Origin: Halomonas sp. McH1-25
GTDB lineage: Bacteria; Pseudomonadota; Gammaproteobacteria; Pseudomonadales; Halomonadaceae
Length of the DNA stretch: 64,000 nt
Reading direction: 5' to 3'
Assembly (NCBI RefSeq): GCF_022348165.1
Contig: NZ_JAKRFI010000004.1
Coordinates: 62,001-126,000, forward strand
Part shown: piece after piece, positions 29,831 to 38,845 of the stretch
Layout: each line of letters opens with the position of its first letter
How positions within the stretch are numbered: position 1 is the stretch's first letter
Made by a program: the position numbers and the translations under genes
Notes under the pieces: model-generated
What the model was told of the DNA's origin: nothing
Databases searched by the model: none
The model's input: the letters and a program-made list of their open reading frames with translations, nothing else

Positions 29831-32173
29831 CTACTTGCTTGCCACAGCCTCCTTGCCGTCCGGCTGCCACTGGCCCACGGCAACGGAGGTCGGTACCGCT
29901 GACGCGGTCGGTGTTCTCGGGGTTTCCGAAGCGATGCCCAGATGGCGCCAGGGGTCGAAGCGCAGCAGACGCAACGCATTCAACGTGACCAGTACCGTCG
30001 CCCCCGTATCCGCCAGGATGGCCAGCCACAGCCCGGTGATACCGAACACGGTAGTCACTAGAAAGATTCCCTTTAATCCCAGCGCAATGGCGATATTCTG
30101 GCGAATATTGGCCATCGTCGCCCGGGCCAGGCCGATCTTGGCGGCCACGTCGACGACACGGTTGCGCAGCAGTGCGGCATCCGCCGTTTCCAGGGCAACA
30201 TCGGTGCCCGAGCCCATCGCCACGCCGACATGGGCCGTGGCCAGCGCCGGGGCGTCGTTGATGCCGTCGCCGACCATCATCACCCGCTCGCCGACGGTCA
30301 ATTCGCGAATCGCCGCCACCTTGTCGTCAGGCAGCAACGAAGCGCGATACTCCATACCGAGACCATCGGCAATCGCCGCTGCCGTACGAGGATTGTCGCC
30401 GGTAAGCATCACGCTTCGCACCCCCTGCTTGCTGAGGCTCTCCACGCCTTGAACGGCGTCGGCTCGCGGCTCATCGCGCAGAGCGATCAACCCGACCAGC
30501 GACGCTTCACGGCACACCACGGCCACGGTCTTGCCTTGATCTTCCAGCGTCGCGATCCGCGCCTTGGCCGTGTCGCTCAACATGCCGGCCTCGTCGGCAT
30601 AGCGCGGCGAGGCAACGACGCTGCGCACCTCATCGACATGCGCTTCGACGCCATGGCCGGCAATCGCTCGCGCCTGGCTGGCACGAGGCAGTCGGATGCG
30701 CTTCGTCTCGGCATGCGCCAGGATGGCCGCCGCCAGCGGATGGCTGGAGCCGCTCTCGACGGCGGCGGCCAGGGCAATGAGCTCATCACGCTCGCCTACG
30801 AAAGCCTCGACATCGGTAACCTCCGGCTTACCGTGGGTCAGCGTACCGGTCTTGTCGAAGGCAACCAGGCTGGTACGCGACGCAGTCTCGATCACCGCGC
30901 CCCCTTTCATCAGCAGGCCATGACGTGCTCCGGCGGACAGCGACGAGGCGATGGAGGCCGGCACCGAGATCACCAGCGCACAGGGACAACCGATCAGCAG
31001 CAGCGCCAGGGCACGATAGACCCACTCGCCCCAGGCGCCGCCAAAGACCAGCGGCGGAATTACCGCCACCAGGAAGGCGGTACCGACCACGGCCGGCATG
31101 TACACCCGGCTGAAGCGGTCGATGAAGCGCTCGGTCGGGGCGCGGGCCTCCTGGGCCTCCTCGACCAGGCGGATGATTCGGGCGATGGTATTGTCCTCGG
31201 GCGCCTTGGTCACCCTTACCCGCAGTACCGCGTCGATATCGATCGACCCGGCAAAGACGGCCTCGCCCACGCTCTTGCCCTTGGGCAGCGACTCGCCCGT
31301 GATCGGCGATTCGTCCAGCGAGGCCGTGCCCTCGACGATCTCGCCGTCGGCAGGCATGCGGTCGCCCGGACGTACCTGCACGATCTGGCCGATGCGCAGA
31401 CGAGCGGCATCCACCTGGCGAATTTCGCCATTCTCTTCGACCCTTGCCGTCCTGGGTATCAGATTGCCCAGCGCCCGGATCCCGGCTCGTGCGCGGTCGG
31501 CCGCGACACCCTCGAGAACCTCCCCGACCGCGAATAGAAAGATGACCAGCGCCGCCTCCTCGGCCGCCCCGATGACCAGCGCGCCACCGGCCGCCAGGGT
31601 CATCAGCATCTCGATGGTGAAGGGCATGCCGGCACGCAGGGCGGCAAAGGCCCGTCGCGCTACAGGTATAACGCCAACCAGACAGGCCAGCGCAAAGGCC
31701 CAATCGCCCCAAGGTTGCGGTGCCGCCAGACCGATGATCAATGCCGACAGCAATAGTGCCCCGGTCAGCAGCACCAGGCGGATCTTGCCGTTCTTGCGCA
31801 GGTTGTACATCATCCTCGCGGAGAAAGACGCAGGCTCGCGCTCCTCGACAGGAGAGCAGGAAGCGCTTGTCGTATCGCTTGCTTCGCCGCAGCACGCCGA
31901 CTGGCAGCCGGCGCTGGTCGCTTCCTGGGAAGCAGCTCGTTTCGCCGTGATGCCGTAACCCAAGGCCGCGACCGTTCGTTCGACACGTACCGGCGACGTC
32001 TTGTGCGTGTCGAGCCGCAGCGATAGCGTCTCGTTCATGACCGAAACCCGAACGTCGTCGACGCCGGCCAGGCGCTCCACGGCGCCGCGGATCTTGGTGG
32101 CACAGCTAGGACAATCCATGCCTTGAACGATCCATTGATGCGTGATGTCGAATGAAGCGGATTCGGTTGCCAT
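29831..32173 (-). CDS. zntA: Zn/Cd/Pb-translocating P-type ATPase (ZntA/CadA-like)
   Basis: A 780-residue P1B ATPase exporting divalent soft metals. An N-terminal HMA domain has GMDCPSC (Cys21, Cys24). A Cys-rich loop (Cys90, 94, 95, 106) may give extra metal binding. CPC at 396-398 lies in the transport helix, the DKTGT phosphorylation site is at 440-444, and GDGINDAPAL is near the end; TGES is at 292-295. The CPC motif and short N-terminus fit ZntA/CadA rather than copper pumps. The ATG at 32173 is preferred to a longer frame opening at 32266. A MerR-type promoter lies just upstream. Confidence 0.94.
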   Translation of the reverse strand: MATESASFDITHQWIVQGMDCPSCATKIRGAVERLAGVDDVRVSVMNETLSLRLDTHKTSPVRVERTVAALGYGITAKRAASQEATSAGCQSACCGEASDTTSASCSPVEEREPASFSARMMYNLRKNGKIRLVLLTGALLLSALIIGLAAPQPWGDWAFALACLVGVIPVARRAFAALRAGMPFTIEMLMTLAAGGALVIGAAEEAALVIFLFAVGEVLEGVAADRARAGIRALGNLIPRTARVEENGEIRQVDAARLRIGQIVQVRPGDRMPADGEIVEGTASLDESPITGESLPKGKSVGEAVFAGSIDIDAVLRVRVTKAPEDNTIARIIRLVEEAQEARAPTERFIDRFSRVYMPAVVGTAFLVAVIPPLVFGGAWGEWVYRALALLLIGCPCALVISVPASIASSLSAGARHGLLMKGGAVIETASRTSLVAFDKTGTLTHGKPEVTDVEAFVGERDELIALAAAVESGSSHPLAAAILAHAETKRIRLPRASQARAIAGHGVEAHVDEVRSVVASPRYADEAGMLSDTAKARIATLEDQGKTVAVVCREASLVGLIALRDEPRADAVQGVESLSKQGVRSVMLTGDNPRTAAAIADGLGMEYRASLLPDDKVAAIRELTVGERVMMVGDGINDAPALATAHVGVAMGSGTDVALETADAALLRNRVVDVAAKIGLARATMANIRQNIAIALGLKGIFLVTTVFGITGLWLAILADTGATVLVTLNALRLLRFDPWRHLGIASETPRTPTASAVPTSVAVGQWQPDGKEAVASK

Positions 32174-32201
32174 GGCTAGGCCTCTGAGTCGTTTTGTCGC
32201 C

Positions 32202-32232
32202 AGTCTATTCCCTGTAGCGACTACAGGCTCAA
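32202..32232 (-). promoter_or_regulatory. MerR-family (ZntR/CadR/PbrR-type) promoter-operator of the metal ATPase
   Basis: On the minus strand TTGAGC (32232-32227) and TAGACT (32207-32202) are separated by 19 bases, the over-long spacer typical of MerR-activated promoters. The spacer contains the dyad CTGTAG-TCG-CTACAG (32212-32226), centred where such activators bind and resembling cadA/pbrA promoters. The -10 is about 30 bases before the start codon. Confidence 0.85.
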
Positions 32233-32349
32233 GCCAAGGTTTTATGACGTAAGGCAGGCCGCCCATTGGACCCGACGGCGACGTTCGTTTAGTTTACGGC
32301 CTCCACCACGCTATTCCGCCCCACCGAAGGACACGGTCGACAGGTCACG

Positions 32350-33408
32350 ATGATGAGAGTATGCAAACGAGGGATGGGTTACTGGATGGCGCTGGGCATG
32401 TTGGCCATGCCACGCCTGCTCCTGGCACAGGAGGACGAATCGACATCGACGGGACGTTATGCGCTCCCTGAACAGGGCGACGTCGTCGGCCAGGTCCAAA
32501 CGGTCGAAGCGTCACAGGAAGATACCCTCATCGACATTGGCCTGAGCCACGGCATCGGCTTCAACGCGATGCGTGCCGCCAATCCGGACACCCGGACATG
32601 GCTGCCCGGCGAAGGCACCGAGATCGTGCTGCCGACCCGTTACATCCTGCCACCCGGCCCGCGCGAAGGCATCGTGGTCAATCTCGCCGAGCTGCGCCTG
32701 TATTACTATCCCTCGGCAAGCGATGGCGAGACACCACGCGTCGAGACCTACCCGATCGGTATCGGTCGGCTGGACTGGCAGACGCCGCTGGGCACGACGA
32801 CGGTCACCCACAAGCTGGAAAATCCCGCCTGGTATCCTCCGCAAAGCATCATCAAGGAGCATGCCGAGCGTGGCGAAACGCTACCCAACGTCGTGCCCCC
32901 CGGACCGGACAATCCGCTCGGTGAGCATGCCATACTGCTGGATATTCCCGGCTACCTGATTCATGGCACCAATCGCCCCCAGGGGGTCGGCATGCGCGTC
33001 TCGCACGGCTGTATACGCATGCTGCCGGGCGATATCGAGAGCCTCATCTACCGCGTGCCCAAAGGCGCCCAGGTACGTCTGATCAACGAGCCGGTCAAGA
33101 TCGGCTGGACGCCGCGGGGCACGCTGGAAGTTCAGAGCTATCCGGTTCCCGAGACCACGCCGGAGGAACTGGCGGAACGCGTCGAGACGGCCTTCGCCTC
33201 GGTGACCCAGGCGGCCAACCAGCGTGGCGTACTGGTCGACTACGCCCGGGTGAAAGAGTTGGTGGTCAATGCCGACGGGATCCCTCATCCCGTGATGCTC
33301 ACCGACGCGCCGTTCGAGGTGCCCTATCACTTCTACGATCAGTTGACGCTCGATCCGACATTGTTCAGTCAGCTCGACGCGACACCGATGCAAACGACAG
33401 AAGATTGA
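32350..33408 (+). CDS. L,D-transpeptidase (YkuD domain, ErfK/YcfS-like)
   Basis: A 352-residue exported enzyme. A hydrophobic segment near 10-26 ends LLLAQ (signal peptide), a LysM-like region spans about 48-95, and the YkuD catalytic domain spans about 106-245 with His205 (LIHGTNRP) and SHGC at 218-221 (nucleophile Cys221) followed by IRM. These enzymes attach Braun-type lipoprotein to peptidoglycan or make 3-3 cross-links. A ~100-residue C-terminal region follows, as in the ErfK group. The exact role is not readable. Confidence 0.9.
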   Translation: MMRVCKRGMGYWMALGMLAMPRLLLAQEDESTSTGRYALPEQGDVVGQVQTVEASQEDTLIDIGLSHGIGFNAMRAANPDTRTWLPGEGTEIVLPTRYILPPGPREGIVVNLAELRLYYYPSASDGETPRVETYPIGIGRLDWQTPLGTTTVTHKLENPAWYPPQSIIKEHAERGETLPNVVPPGPDNPLGEHAILLDIPGYLIHGTNRPQGVGMRVSHGCIRMLPGDIESLIYRVPKGAQVRLINEPVKIGWTPRGTLEVQSYPVPETTPEELAERVETAFASVTQAANQRGVLVDYARVKELVVNADGIPHPVMLTDAPFEVPYHFYDQLTLDPTLFSQLDATPMQTTED

Positions 33409-33451
33409 TCCACATCAGATAATCGAGGTGCGCTTCCTCCAAAGGATAAGA

Positions 33452-33479
33452 CTCCTGCCGATAATCATATCGGCAGGAG
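33452..33479. repeat. Perfect 12-bp inverted repeat
   Basis: CTCCTGCCGATA (33452-33463) and TATCGGCAGGAG (33468-33479) flank a 4-base loop, 44 bases after the transpeptidase stop and 80 before the chemoreceptor start. There is no T-run on either strand, so it may be a weak terminator or an operator. Confidence 0.55.
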
Positions 33480-33560
33480 AGCCCTGAAAGCAGACGATAG
33501 ACAAGTGGCGTTTACCTTTCCTGCCGCGTTCATTATCCCCGCTCAGGAAAAGGCCCCCCA

Positions 33561-35552
33561 ATGAAGCATCTGTTGCATCGCATTTCCATCAGCCGCAAGT
33601 TCATGCTTGCCTTGGCACTGCCCGTGCTGGCCATGTTGTTCTTCGCCGTATCCGGCGTCCTCGAGCGCCAGCAGGTCGTGACCAACATGGATCGGCTGCA
33701 ATCCCTGACTGCCCTGGCCCAGCAAGCCGGCAATCTCGTTCACGAAATCCAGCGCGAACGCGGCATGACGTCGGGTTTCCTGGGTAGCGGGGGCAAAACC
33801 TTTCGCAGCGAACTGCGCGAACAGCGTCCGGCCACCGACGCCAAGGCGGCAACCTTCGTGGCCAGTCTCGACGCACTCGACACCCGGCTTCTGGATTCCG
33901 ATCTCGCCGCCCAGATCGCGACGGCTCGTCAACGGCTCGACGCTACGGCCGACCTGCGCCGTCGCGTGGATGCCCTCTCCATCCCTGTCAACGATGCCCT
34001 GGGGCACTACACCGGCATCAATGCCGCATTGATGGGTCTGGCCGGCAAGCTGAGCCATATGACCGTCGAAGCCAGCGTCGCCCGACGCCTGGCCGCCTAT
34101 TACAACCTGTTGGAAGCCAAGGATCTCGCCGGTATCGAGCGCGCCCTGCTGGCCAACGCTTTCGCCGCCGACCAGATGCCCCCGGCACTGTACCGTCGGT
34201 TCATGAATCTGGTCGGTGAGGAAGCCGCCTTTCTGATGGGCTTCGACACACTGGCTACCGCCACAATCCGCGAACACTATCGACAGGCGCTTTCCGGGTC
34301 CGACATCGACCGCCTGGCCGGACTACGCGAGCTAGTCATCGAACGTGCCGATCAGGGCGGTTTCGAGGTCGACCCTCAGCAGTGGTTCGACTGGCAGACG
34401 GTCAAGATCGACCGGCTCAAGACAGTGGAAAACGCCGTGACCGAGGATATTCTATCCACCGCCCAGGCCCTGCACCGCGAGGCGCGTATCGATTTGTGGA
34501 CCTATGTCGCCATTGCCAGCCTGGCCTCTTTGCTTACCTTGGTAGTGACCGTATCGATCGTGCGTGCCATCATCATCCCGCTCAAGCGCACCCTGCATGA
34601 GATCACCACCCGAGGCGGCGACCTGACCCAGCGTCTGGCCGTGCCGGGTAGCGACGAACTCTCCCAGCTCTACCAGGCTTTCAACAAGGCCACCGACGAT
34701 ACCGAGCGGTTGATCACCAACATTCGTCGCAGTGCACTGTCCATCGAGGTCGCCAGTGGCGAGATCGCCCAAGGCAACCAGGATCTTGCCCAGCGCACCG
34801 AAGAGCAGTCCGCGTCCCTGGTGGAGACCGCCTCGAGCATGGAACAGATCACCGCAACGGTCCGCCACACCGCAGAGAATGCCGACCAGGCACAGCACCT
34901 CGCCAAAGACGCGGCCGGCCAGGCTAGCCAGGCCAGTGGCGTTGCCGACCAGGCTCGCCAGGCCATGGCTCACATCCATACTGCCAATCAGGAAGTCACG
35001 GCGATCGTCGCCGCCATCGACAGTATCGCCTTCCAGACCAATCTGCTGGCGCTGAACGCCTCGGTGGAAGCGGCGCGTGCCGGCGAGCATGGGCGCGGCT
35101 TTGCCGTGGTCGCCTCCGAGGTCCGCCAGCTCGCCAGTCGTAGCGCCAGCGAGGCCGAGCGCATCCGCGCGCTGATCGAGCGCAACGTCACGACCATCGA
35201 CACCGGCAACCGGCTGGTCTCGGCAACCCACCAGACCCTGAGCGAGATTGTCTCGCGCATCGGCCAGGTCGCCTCGCTGGTGAGTGATATCTCTTCCGCC
35301 ACCAACGAACAGTCGGCGGGTATCGAACAGATCAATCAGGCTGTCGCCCAACTGGAAGAGGTCACCCAGCAGAATGCGGCGCTGGTCGAGCAGGTGGCAG
35401 CCGCCAGCAAGTCGCTCGACGAGCAGGCGGTCGACATGACCGAAGTGGTCGGTCAGTTCACGGTCAGCGACACGCCGCACGCACTCGCTTCTCCTTCAGC
35501 CGGTCATGGCCCCCTGCTCCAGCCGCTGCGACGCAGCGTCGTCGCAGCCTGA
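33561..35552 (+). CDS. Methyl-accepting chemotaxis protein with periplasmic NIT domain
   Basis: A 663-residue transmembrane chemoreceptor. TM1 is near 13-30, and the periplasmic NIT (nitrate/nitrite-sensing-type) domain spans about 40-300 with its [17 protein letters not shown] signature. TM2 is near 312-335, then HAMP, then a signalling coiled coil with the conserved tip [21 protein letters not shown] and [14 protein letters not shown] domains have been linked to nitrate/nitrite and nitric oxide sensing, but the ligand here is unproven. It has no CheB/CheR pentapeptide tail; it ends RRSVVAA. No other chemotaxis genes are near. Confidence 0.92.
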   Translation: MKHLLHRISISRKFMLALALPVLAMLFFAVSGVLERQQVVTNMDRLQSLTALAQQAGNLVHEIQRERGMTSGFLGSGGKTFRSELREQRPATDAKAATFVASLDALDTRLLDSDLAAQIATARQRLDATADLRRRVDALSIPVNDALGHYTGINAALMGLAGKLSHMTVEASVARRLAAYYNLLEAKDLAGIERALLANAFAADQMPPALYRRFMNLVGEEAAFLMGFDTLATATIREHYRQALSGSDIDRLAGLRELVIERADQGGFEVDPQQWFDWQTVKIDRLKTVENAVTEDILSTAQALHREARIDLWTYVAIASLASLLTLVVTVSIVRAIIIPLKRTLHEITTRGGDLTQRLAVPGSDELSQLYQAFNKATDDTERLITNIRRSALSIEVASGEIAQGNQDLAQRTEEQSASLVETASSMEQITATVRHTAENADQAQHLAKDAAGQASQASGVADQARQAMAHIHTANQEVTAIVAAIDSIAFQTNLLALNASVEAARAGEHGRGFAVVASEVRQLASRSASEAERIRALIERNVTTIDTGNRLVSATHQTLSEIVSRIGQVASLVSDISSATNEQSAGIEQINQAVAQLEEVTQQNAALVEQVAAASKSLDEQAVDMTEVVGQFTVSDTPHALASPSAGHGPLLQPLRRSVVAA

Positions 35553-35561
35553 CGCTGGACT

Positions 35562-35590
35562 TGCCGGGCGGCCCCGCCCGGCAGGTTCTC
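35562..35590 (+). terminator. Hairpin terminator after the chemoreceptor gene
   Basis: TGCCGGGCGG (35562-35571) and CCGCCCGGCA (35574-35583) form a 10-bp stem ten bases after the stop codon, followed by GGTTCTC. The T-run is poor. Confidence 0.5.
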
Positions 35591-35691
35591 GAATGTCTTT
35601 CGTGCACCCAGAGGCGATCCCCGCGAACAGGACTGGCTGACGGCTTCGCCAGCGAATATCCTCAGGTTTTGTATACAGCGATGAGGAGACA

Positions 35692-36828
35692 ATGCGCATG
35701 CCAGGCCTGCTGCCCGACGTAGACCCAGACGGTCTGCTCGAATATTCGGTGGTCTACACGGACCGTTCACTCAACCATATGTCACGGACCTTTCAGGGTG
35801 TCATGCGGGATCTCTCTCGCACGCTCAAGCAGGTCTATCACGCCGAGGCGGCAGTGATCGTGCCGGGCAGTGGCACCTTTGGCATGGAAGCGGTCGCCCG
35901 CCAGTTCGCCACCGGTCAGTCGTGCCTGGTGATCCGCAACGGCTGGTTCAGCTACCGCTGGTCGCAAATTTTCGAGATGGGCGGTATTCCTGCGACCGAA
36001 ACGGTACTCAAGGCTCGGCCCGTCAGCGACGGTCCCCAGGCCCCCTTCGCCCCGGCGCCCATCGATGAGGTGGTTGCCACCATCGAAAAACAGCGGCCAG
36101 CCCTGGTCTTCGCTCCCCACGTGGAGACCGCGTCCGGCATGCTGCTGCCCGACGATTACCTGAGCCGAGTGGCGCAAGCCACGCATGACGCCGGCGGGCT
36201 GTTCGTGCTCGATTGCATCGCCTCGGGTACGCTGTGGGTAGACATGCAAGACATCGGCGTCGATATCCTGATCAGCGCGCCGCAGAAAGGCTGGAGCGCC
36301 TCGCCCTGTTGCGCCATGGTCATGCTGGGTGCGCACGCGCTCGAGCGTATCGAGTCGACGACCAGCACCAGTTTTGCCGCCGACCTGCGCAAGTGGCTGT
36401 CGATCATGCAGGCCTACGAAAATGGCGGCCATGCCTACCATGCCACCCTGCCCACCGACGGTCTGACCCGGCTGCGCGACATCATGCGCGAGACCGAAGC
36501 CTACGGTTTCGACGAGGTGCGTGCCGAGCAGCAACTGCTCGGCGACCGGGTGCGTACGCTACTCGCCGAGTACGGATTCCGCAGCGTCGCCGCAGAAGGC
36601 TTCCAGGCGCCGGGCGTGGTGGTGAGCTATACCGACGAGTCAGGCCTCGCCGCCCGGTTCGCCCAGGCCGGCCTGCAGGTCGCAGCCGGTGTGCCGCTGA
36701 TGTGTGACGAAGGCGAGGACTTCCAGACCTTTCGCATCGGCCTGTTCGGCCTCGACAAGCTGCACCATATCGAACGCAGCGTCGAAACGCTGGAATCTGC
36801 GCTCTCCCGCGTCACGACTGCAAGCTGA
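35692..36828 (+). CDS. Class V aminotransferase, alanine/serine--glyoxylate aminotransferase-like
   Basis: A 378-residue fold-type I PLP enzyme. The GSGTFGMEA phosphate-binding turn is near residue 60, an aspartate lies in VLDCIASGT, and the PLP lysine is in ISAPQKGWSAS. HATLPTDGL and the C-terminal GLFGLDKL resemble the serine-pyruvate/alanine-glyoxylate aminotransferase family. The amino donor is unknown. AGGAG lies just before the ATG at 35692; the ATG six bases later (MPGLLP) has better spacing and is a fair alternative. Confidence 0.85.
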   Translation: MRMPGLLPDVDPDGLLEYSVVYTDRSLNHMSRTFQGVMRDLSRTLKQVYHAEAAVIVPGSGTFGMEAVARQFATGQSCLVIRNGWFSYRWSQIFEMGGIPATETVLKARPVSDGPQAPFAPAPIDEVVATIEKQRPALVFAPHVETASGMLLPDDYLSRVAQATHDAGGLFVLDCIASGTLWVDMQDIGVDILISAPQKGWSASPCCAMVMLGAHALERIESTTSTSFAADLRKWLSIMQAYENGGHAYHATLPTDGLTRLRDIMRETEAYGFDEVRAEQQLLGDRVRTLLAEYGFRSVAAEGFQAPGVVVSYTDESGLAARFAQAGLQVAAGVPLMCDEGEDFQTFRIGLFGLDKLHHIERSVETLESALSRVTTAS

Positions 36829-36837
36829 CGTCAGCAC

Positions 36838-36868
36838 GAAAAACGCCCTGGCCAATCGGCCAGGGCGT
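36838..36868 (-). terminator. Rho-independent terminator of the cyo operon
   Basis: On the minus strand an 11-bp stem (36868-36858 with 36853-36843, arms ACGCCCTGGCC/GGCCAGGGCGT) with a 4-base loop is followed by TTTTTCGTG. It lies 54 bases beyond the cyoE stop. On the plus strand the same stem lacks a T-run but follows the aminotransferase gene. Confidence 0.85.
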
Positions 36869-36921
36869 CGATACTGCATGGACCAGCAGCTAACGCTACT
36901 GTGCTTGCTGATAGCCCGTGG

Positions 36922-37845
36922 TTACAAGGACAGGCTGGCGCGCAGGAAATTGTCGATCTGAGGTTGGGCGTCGGCGAGCATGGCCGCCGGCGCCGCCCTA
37001 AAATCCACTGCCATCATCACGCTGAGTGCAGTGATCATCACGATCGAGAAGGCGAACTGTTTCTTCGCCCAAGCGCAGTCATCGTTCTTGCGGTAGCCCA
37101 GCGAAGCAAGATACAGCCAGTACAGGCTCATCGTCGCTGCCACGGCAAAGTAACCGTAGCCGGCATACCCCAGCACTGACAACGCCAAAGCCGCCGCCAT
37201 GAACGCCACGATGTACAGCACGATGGAACGCTTCGCGGCGGCAATGCCCTTTTTCACCGGCAGCACCGGAATCGATGCGGCACGGTAGTCGTTGAAGCGG
37301 AAGATGGCGATCGCATAGGAGTGCGGCATCTGCCAGAGGCTGAAGATCAGCAGCAGAATCGCCCCACCCATGTCGAACTGCCCACTGGCGGCACAGTAGC
37401 CGATCACCGGCGGCGTCGCCCCGGACAGGCTGCCGACTAGCGTCCCGTAGACCGAATTTCGCTTCAAGTAGAGGCTATAGAGCACGACATAGACAAAGAA
37501 GCCCAGCCCGGCGAACAATGCGGCTAGCGGGTTGGCCCCCCAATAGAGCAGCGCGAACCCGGCCAGCCCCAGTACCGTGGCGTAAGCCAGGGCGACATGC
37601 GGTGACACCAGCCCCCGGGCCAGCGCCCGGTTGCGGGTACGCTCCATCTTGACGTCGATATCGCGATCGATGACGTTGTTGAACACGCAGCCGGAAGCGA
37701 TTACCAACGCGACCCCGGCCAGCGTGGCGAGAAACAGGGGGAGATCGAACTCCCCCCGGGCGGCCAGAAAGTAGCCGCCCGTCACGGAAATCAAGTTACC
37801 GAAGATGATTCCCGGCTTGGTCAGGTTCAGATAGAGCTTGATCAT
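36922..37845 (-). CDS. cyoE: Protoheme IX farnesyltransferase
   Basis: A 307-residue UbiA-family membrane prenyltransferase making heme O for the bo3 oxidase. The prenyl-diphosphate motif is [12 protein letters not shown], and the second motif reads [12 protein letters not shown]; several hydrophobic helices span the rest. It is the last gene of cyoABCDE, 12 bases after cyoD, followed by a terminator. Confidence 0.96.
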   Translation of the reverse strand: MIKLYLNLTKPGIIFGNLISVTGGYFLAARGEFDLPLFLATLAGVALVIASGCVFNNVIDRDIDVKMERTRNRALARGLVSPHVALAYATVLGLAGFALLYWGANPLAALFAGLGFFVYVVLYSLYLKRNSVYGTLVGSLSGATPPVIGYCAASGQFDMGGAILLLIFSLWQMPHSYAIAIFRFNDYRAASIPVLPVKKGIAAAKRSIVLYIVAFMAAALALSVLGYAGYGYFAVAATMSLYWLYLASLGYRKNDDCAWAKKQFAFSIVMITALSVMMAVDFRAAPAAMLADAQPQIDNFLRASLSL

Positions 37846-37857
37846 CGTCTCGCCCGC

Positions 37858-38190
37858 TTAGTCGAGCATCATGTTGATGTGCAGATTGTGCATGATCCAC
37901 AGCGAACCACCGATCACCAGCACCAGAATCTTCACCGTGAAAATGAACGACATCAGATTCCAGCCTTCATCGGCCTTGGTGTTCATGTGCAGGAACATGA
38001 TCAGCTGCACGAGAAGCTGCAATACCGCGGCAGCAACGATCACGATCACCGTGGTCAGCGTGCTGAATGCCCCGGTCATGACCATGCCGAATGCGACGAT
38101 GGTCAGGACGATGGACAGAATCAGACCGATCACATAGGACTTGACGCTGCCGTGGCTGGTATCACCGTGACTAGTGTGTGAACCGCTCAT
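37858..38190 (-). CDS. cyoD: Cytochrome o ubiquinol oxidase subunit IV
   Basis: A 110-residue subunit with three hydrophobic helices and a His/Ser-rich N-terminus (SGSHTSHGDTSHG). The VQLIMFLHMN and MFLHMNTKADEGWN segments are typical of CyoD. It aids assembly of the oxidase. One base separates it from the cyoC stop. Confidence 0.95.
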   Translation of the reverse strand: MSGSHTSHGDTSHGSVKSYVIGLILSIVLTIVAFGMVMTGAFSTLTTVIVIVAAAVLQLLVQLIMFLHMNTKADEGWNLMSFIFTVKILVLVIGGSLWIMHNLHINMMLD

Positions 38191-38191
38191 G

Positions 38192-38845
38192 TCACATTGC
38201 CCCCATGAGATAGACGAAGGTGAACACGCAGATCCAGACGATGTCCAGGAAGTGCCAGAACAGGCTCAGGCACATGATGCGTGGCCGGGTAATGTCGTTC
38301 AGGCCCTTGGTCTGAAGCTGAATCAGCATTACCAGCATCCAGATCATGCCGAAGAACACGTGCAGGCCGTGGGTGCCGACCAGCGTGAAGAAGGCCGACA
38401 GGAAGGCGCTGCGCCCCGGGCCGTAGCCTTCGTGGATCAGATGCTGGAACTCGTAGAGTTCCAGCCCGATGAAGCCGGCGCCCAGCAGTAGCGTCACCCA
38501 CAGCCAGGCCTTGAGCTGGCCGATGCGATTGGCGTTCATGGCCAGCACGGCCATGCCGTAGGTGAAACTGCTGAACAGCAGGAAGAAGGTGCCAGCCATG
38601 ATAAGCGGCAGATCGAAGATCTCCCCGGGCGTCGGGCCATCCGCCGTGCCCCCAACGAGCACGGCATAGGTGGCGAACAGCGTCCCGAAGATGATCAGGT
38701 CGCTCATCAGGTAGACCCAGAAGCCGAACACTTTCATGCCGCCGGCATCGTGATGGTCGTGTTGATGAGCCTGTACGTCGTGGCCTTGATCGCGCCCATG
38801 ATCGCTGGGCTCAACGATGCGATTGCCAAGAGTATCGGTAGCCAT
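38192..38845 (-). CDS. cyoC: Cytochrome o ubiquinol oxidase subunit III
   Basis: A 217-residue subunit with five helices after a His-rich soluble N-terminus (about 1-30, HDHHDAGG-like). [34 protein letters not shown] and [11 protein letters not shown] are the family blocks. Its ATG shares a base with the cyoB stop (TAATG), indicating coupling. Confidence 0.96.
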   Translation of the reverse strand: MATDTLGNRIVEPSDHGRDQGHDVQAHQHDHHDAGGMKVFGFWVYLMSDLIIFGTLFATYAVLVGGTADGPTPGEIFDLPLIMAGTFFLLFSSFTYGMAVLAMNANRIGQLKAWLWVTLLLGAGFIGLELYEFQHLIHEGYGPGRSAFLSAFFTLVGTHGLHVFFGMIWMLVMLIQLQTKGLNDITRPRIMCLSLFWHFLDIVWICVFTFVYLMGAM

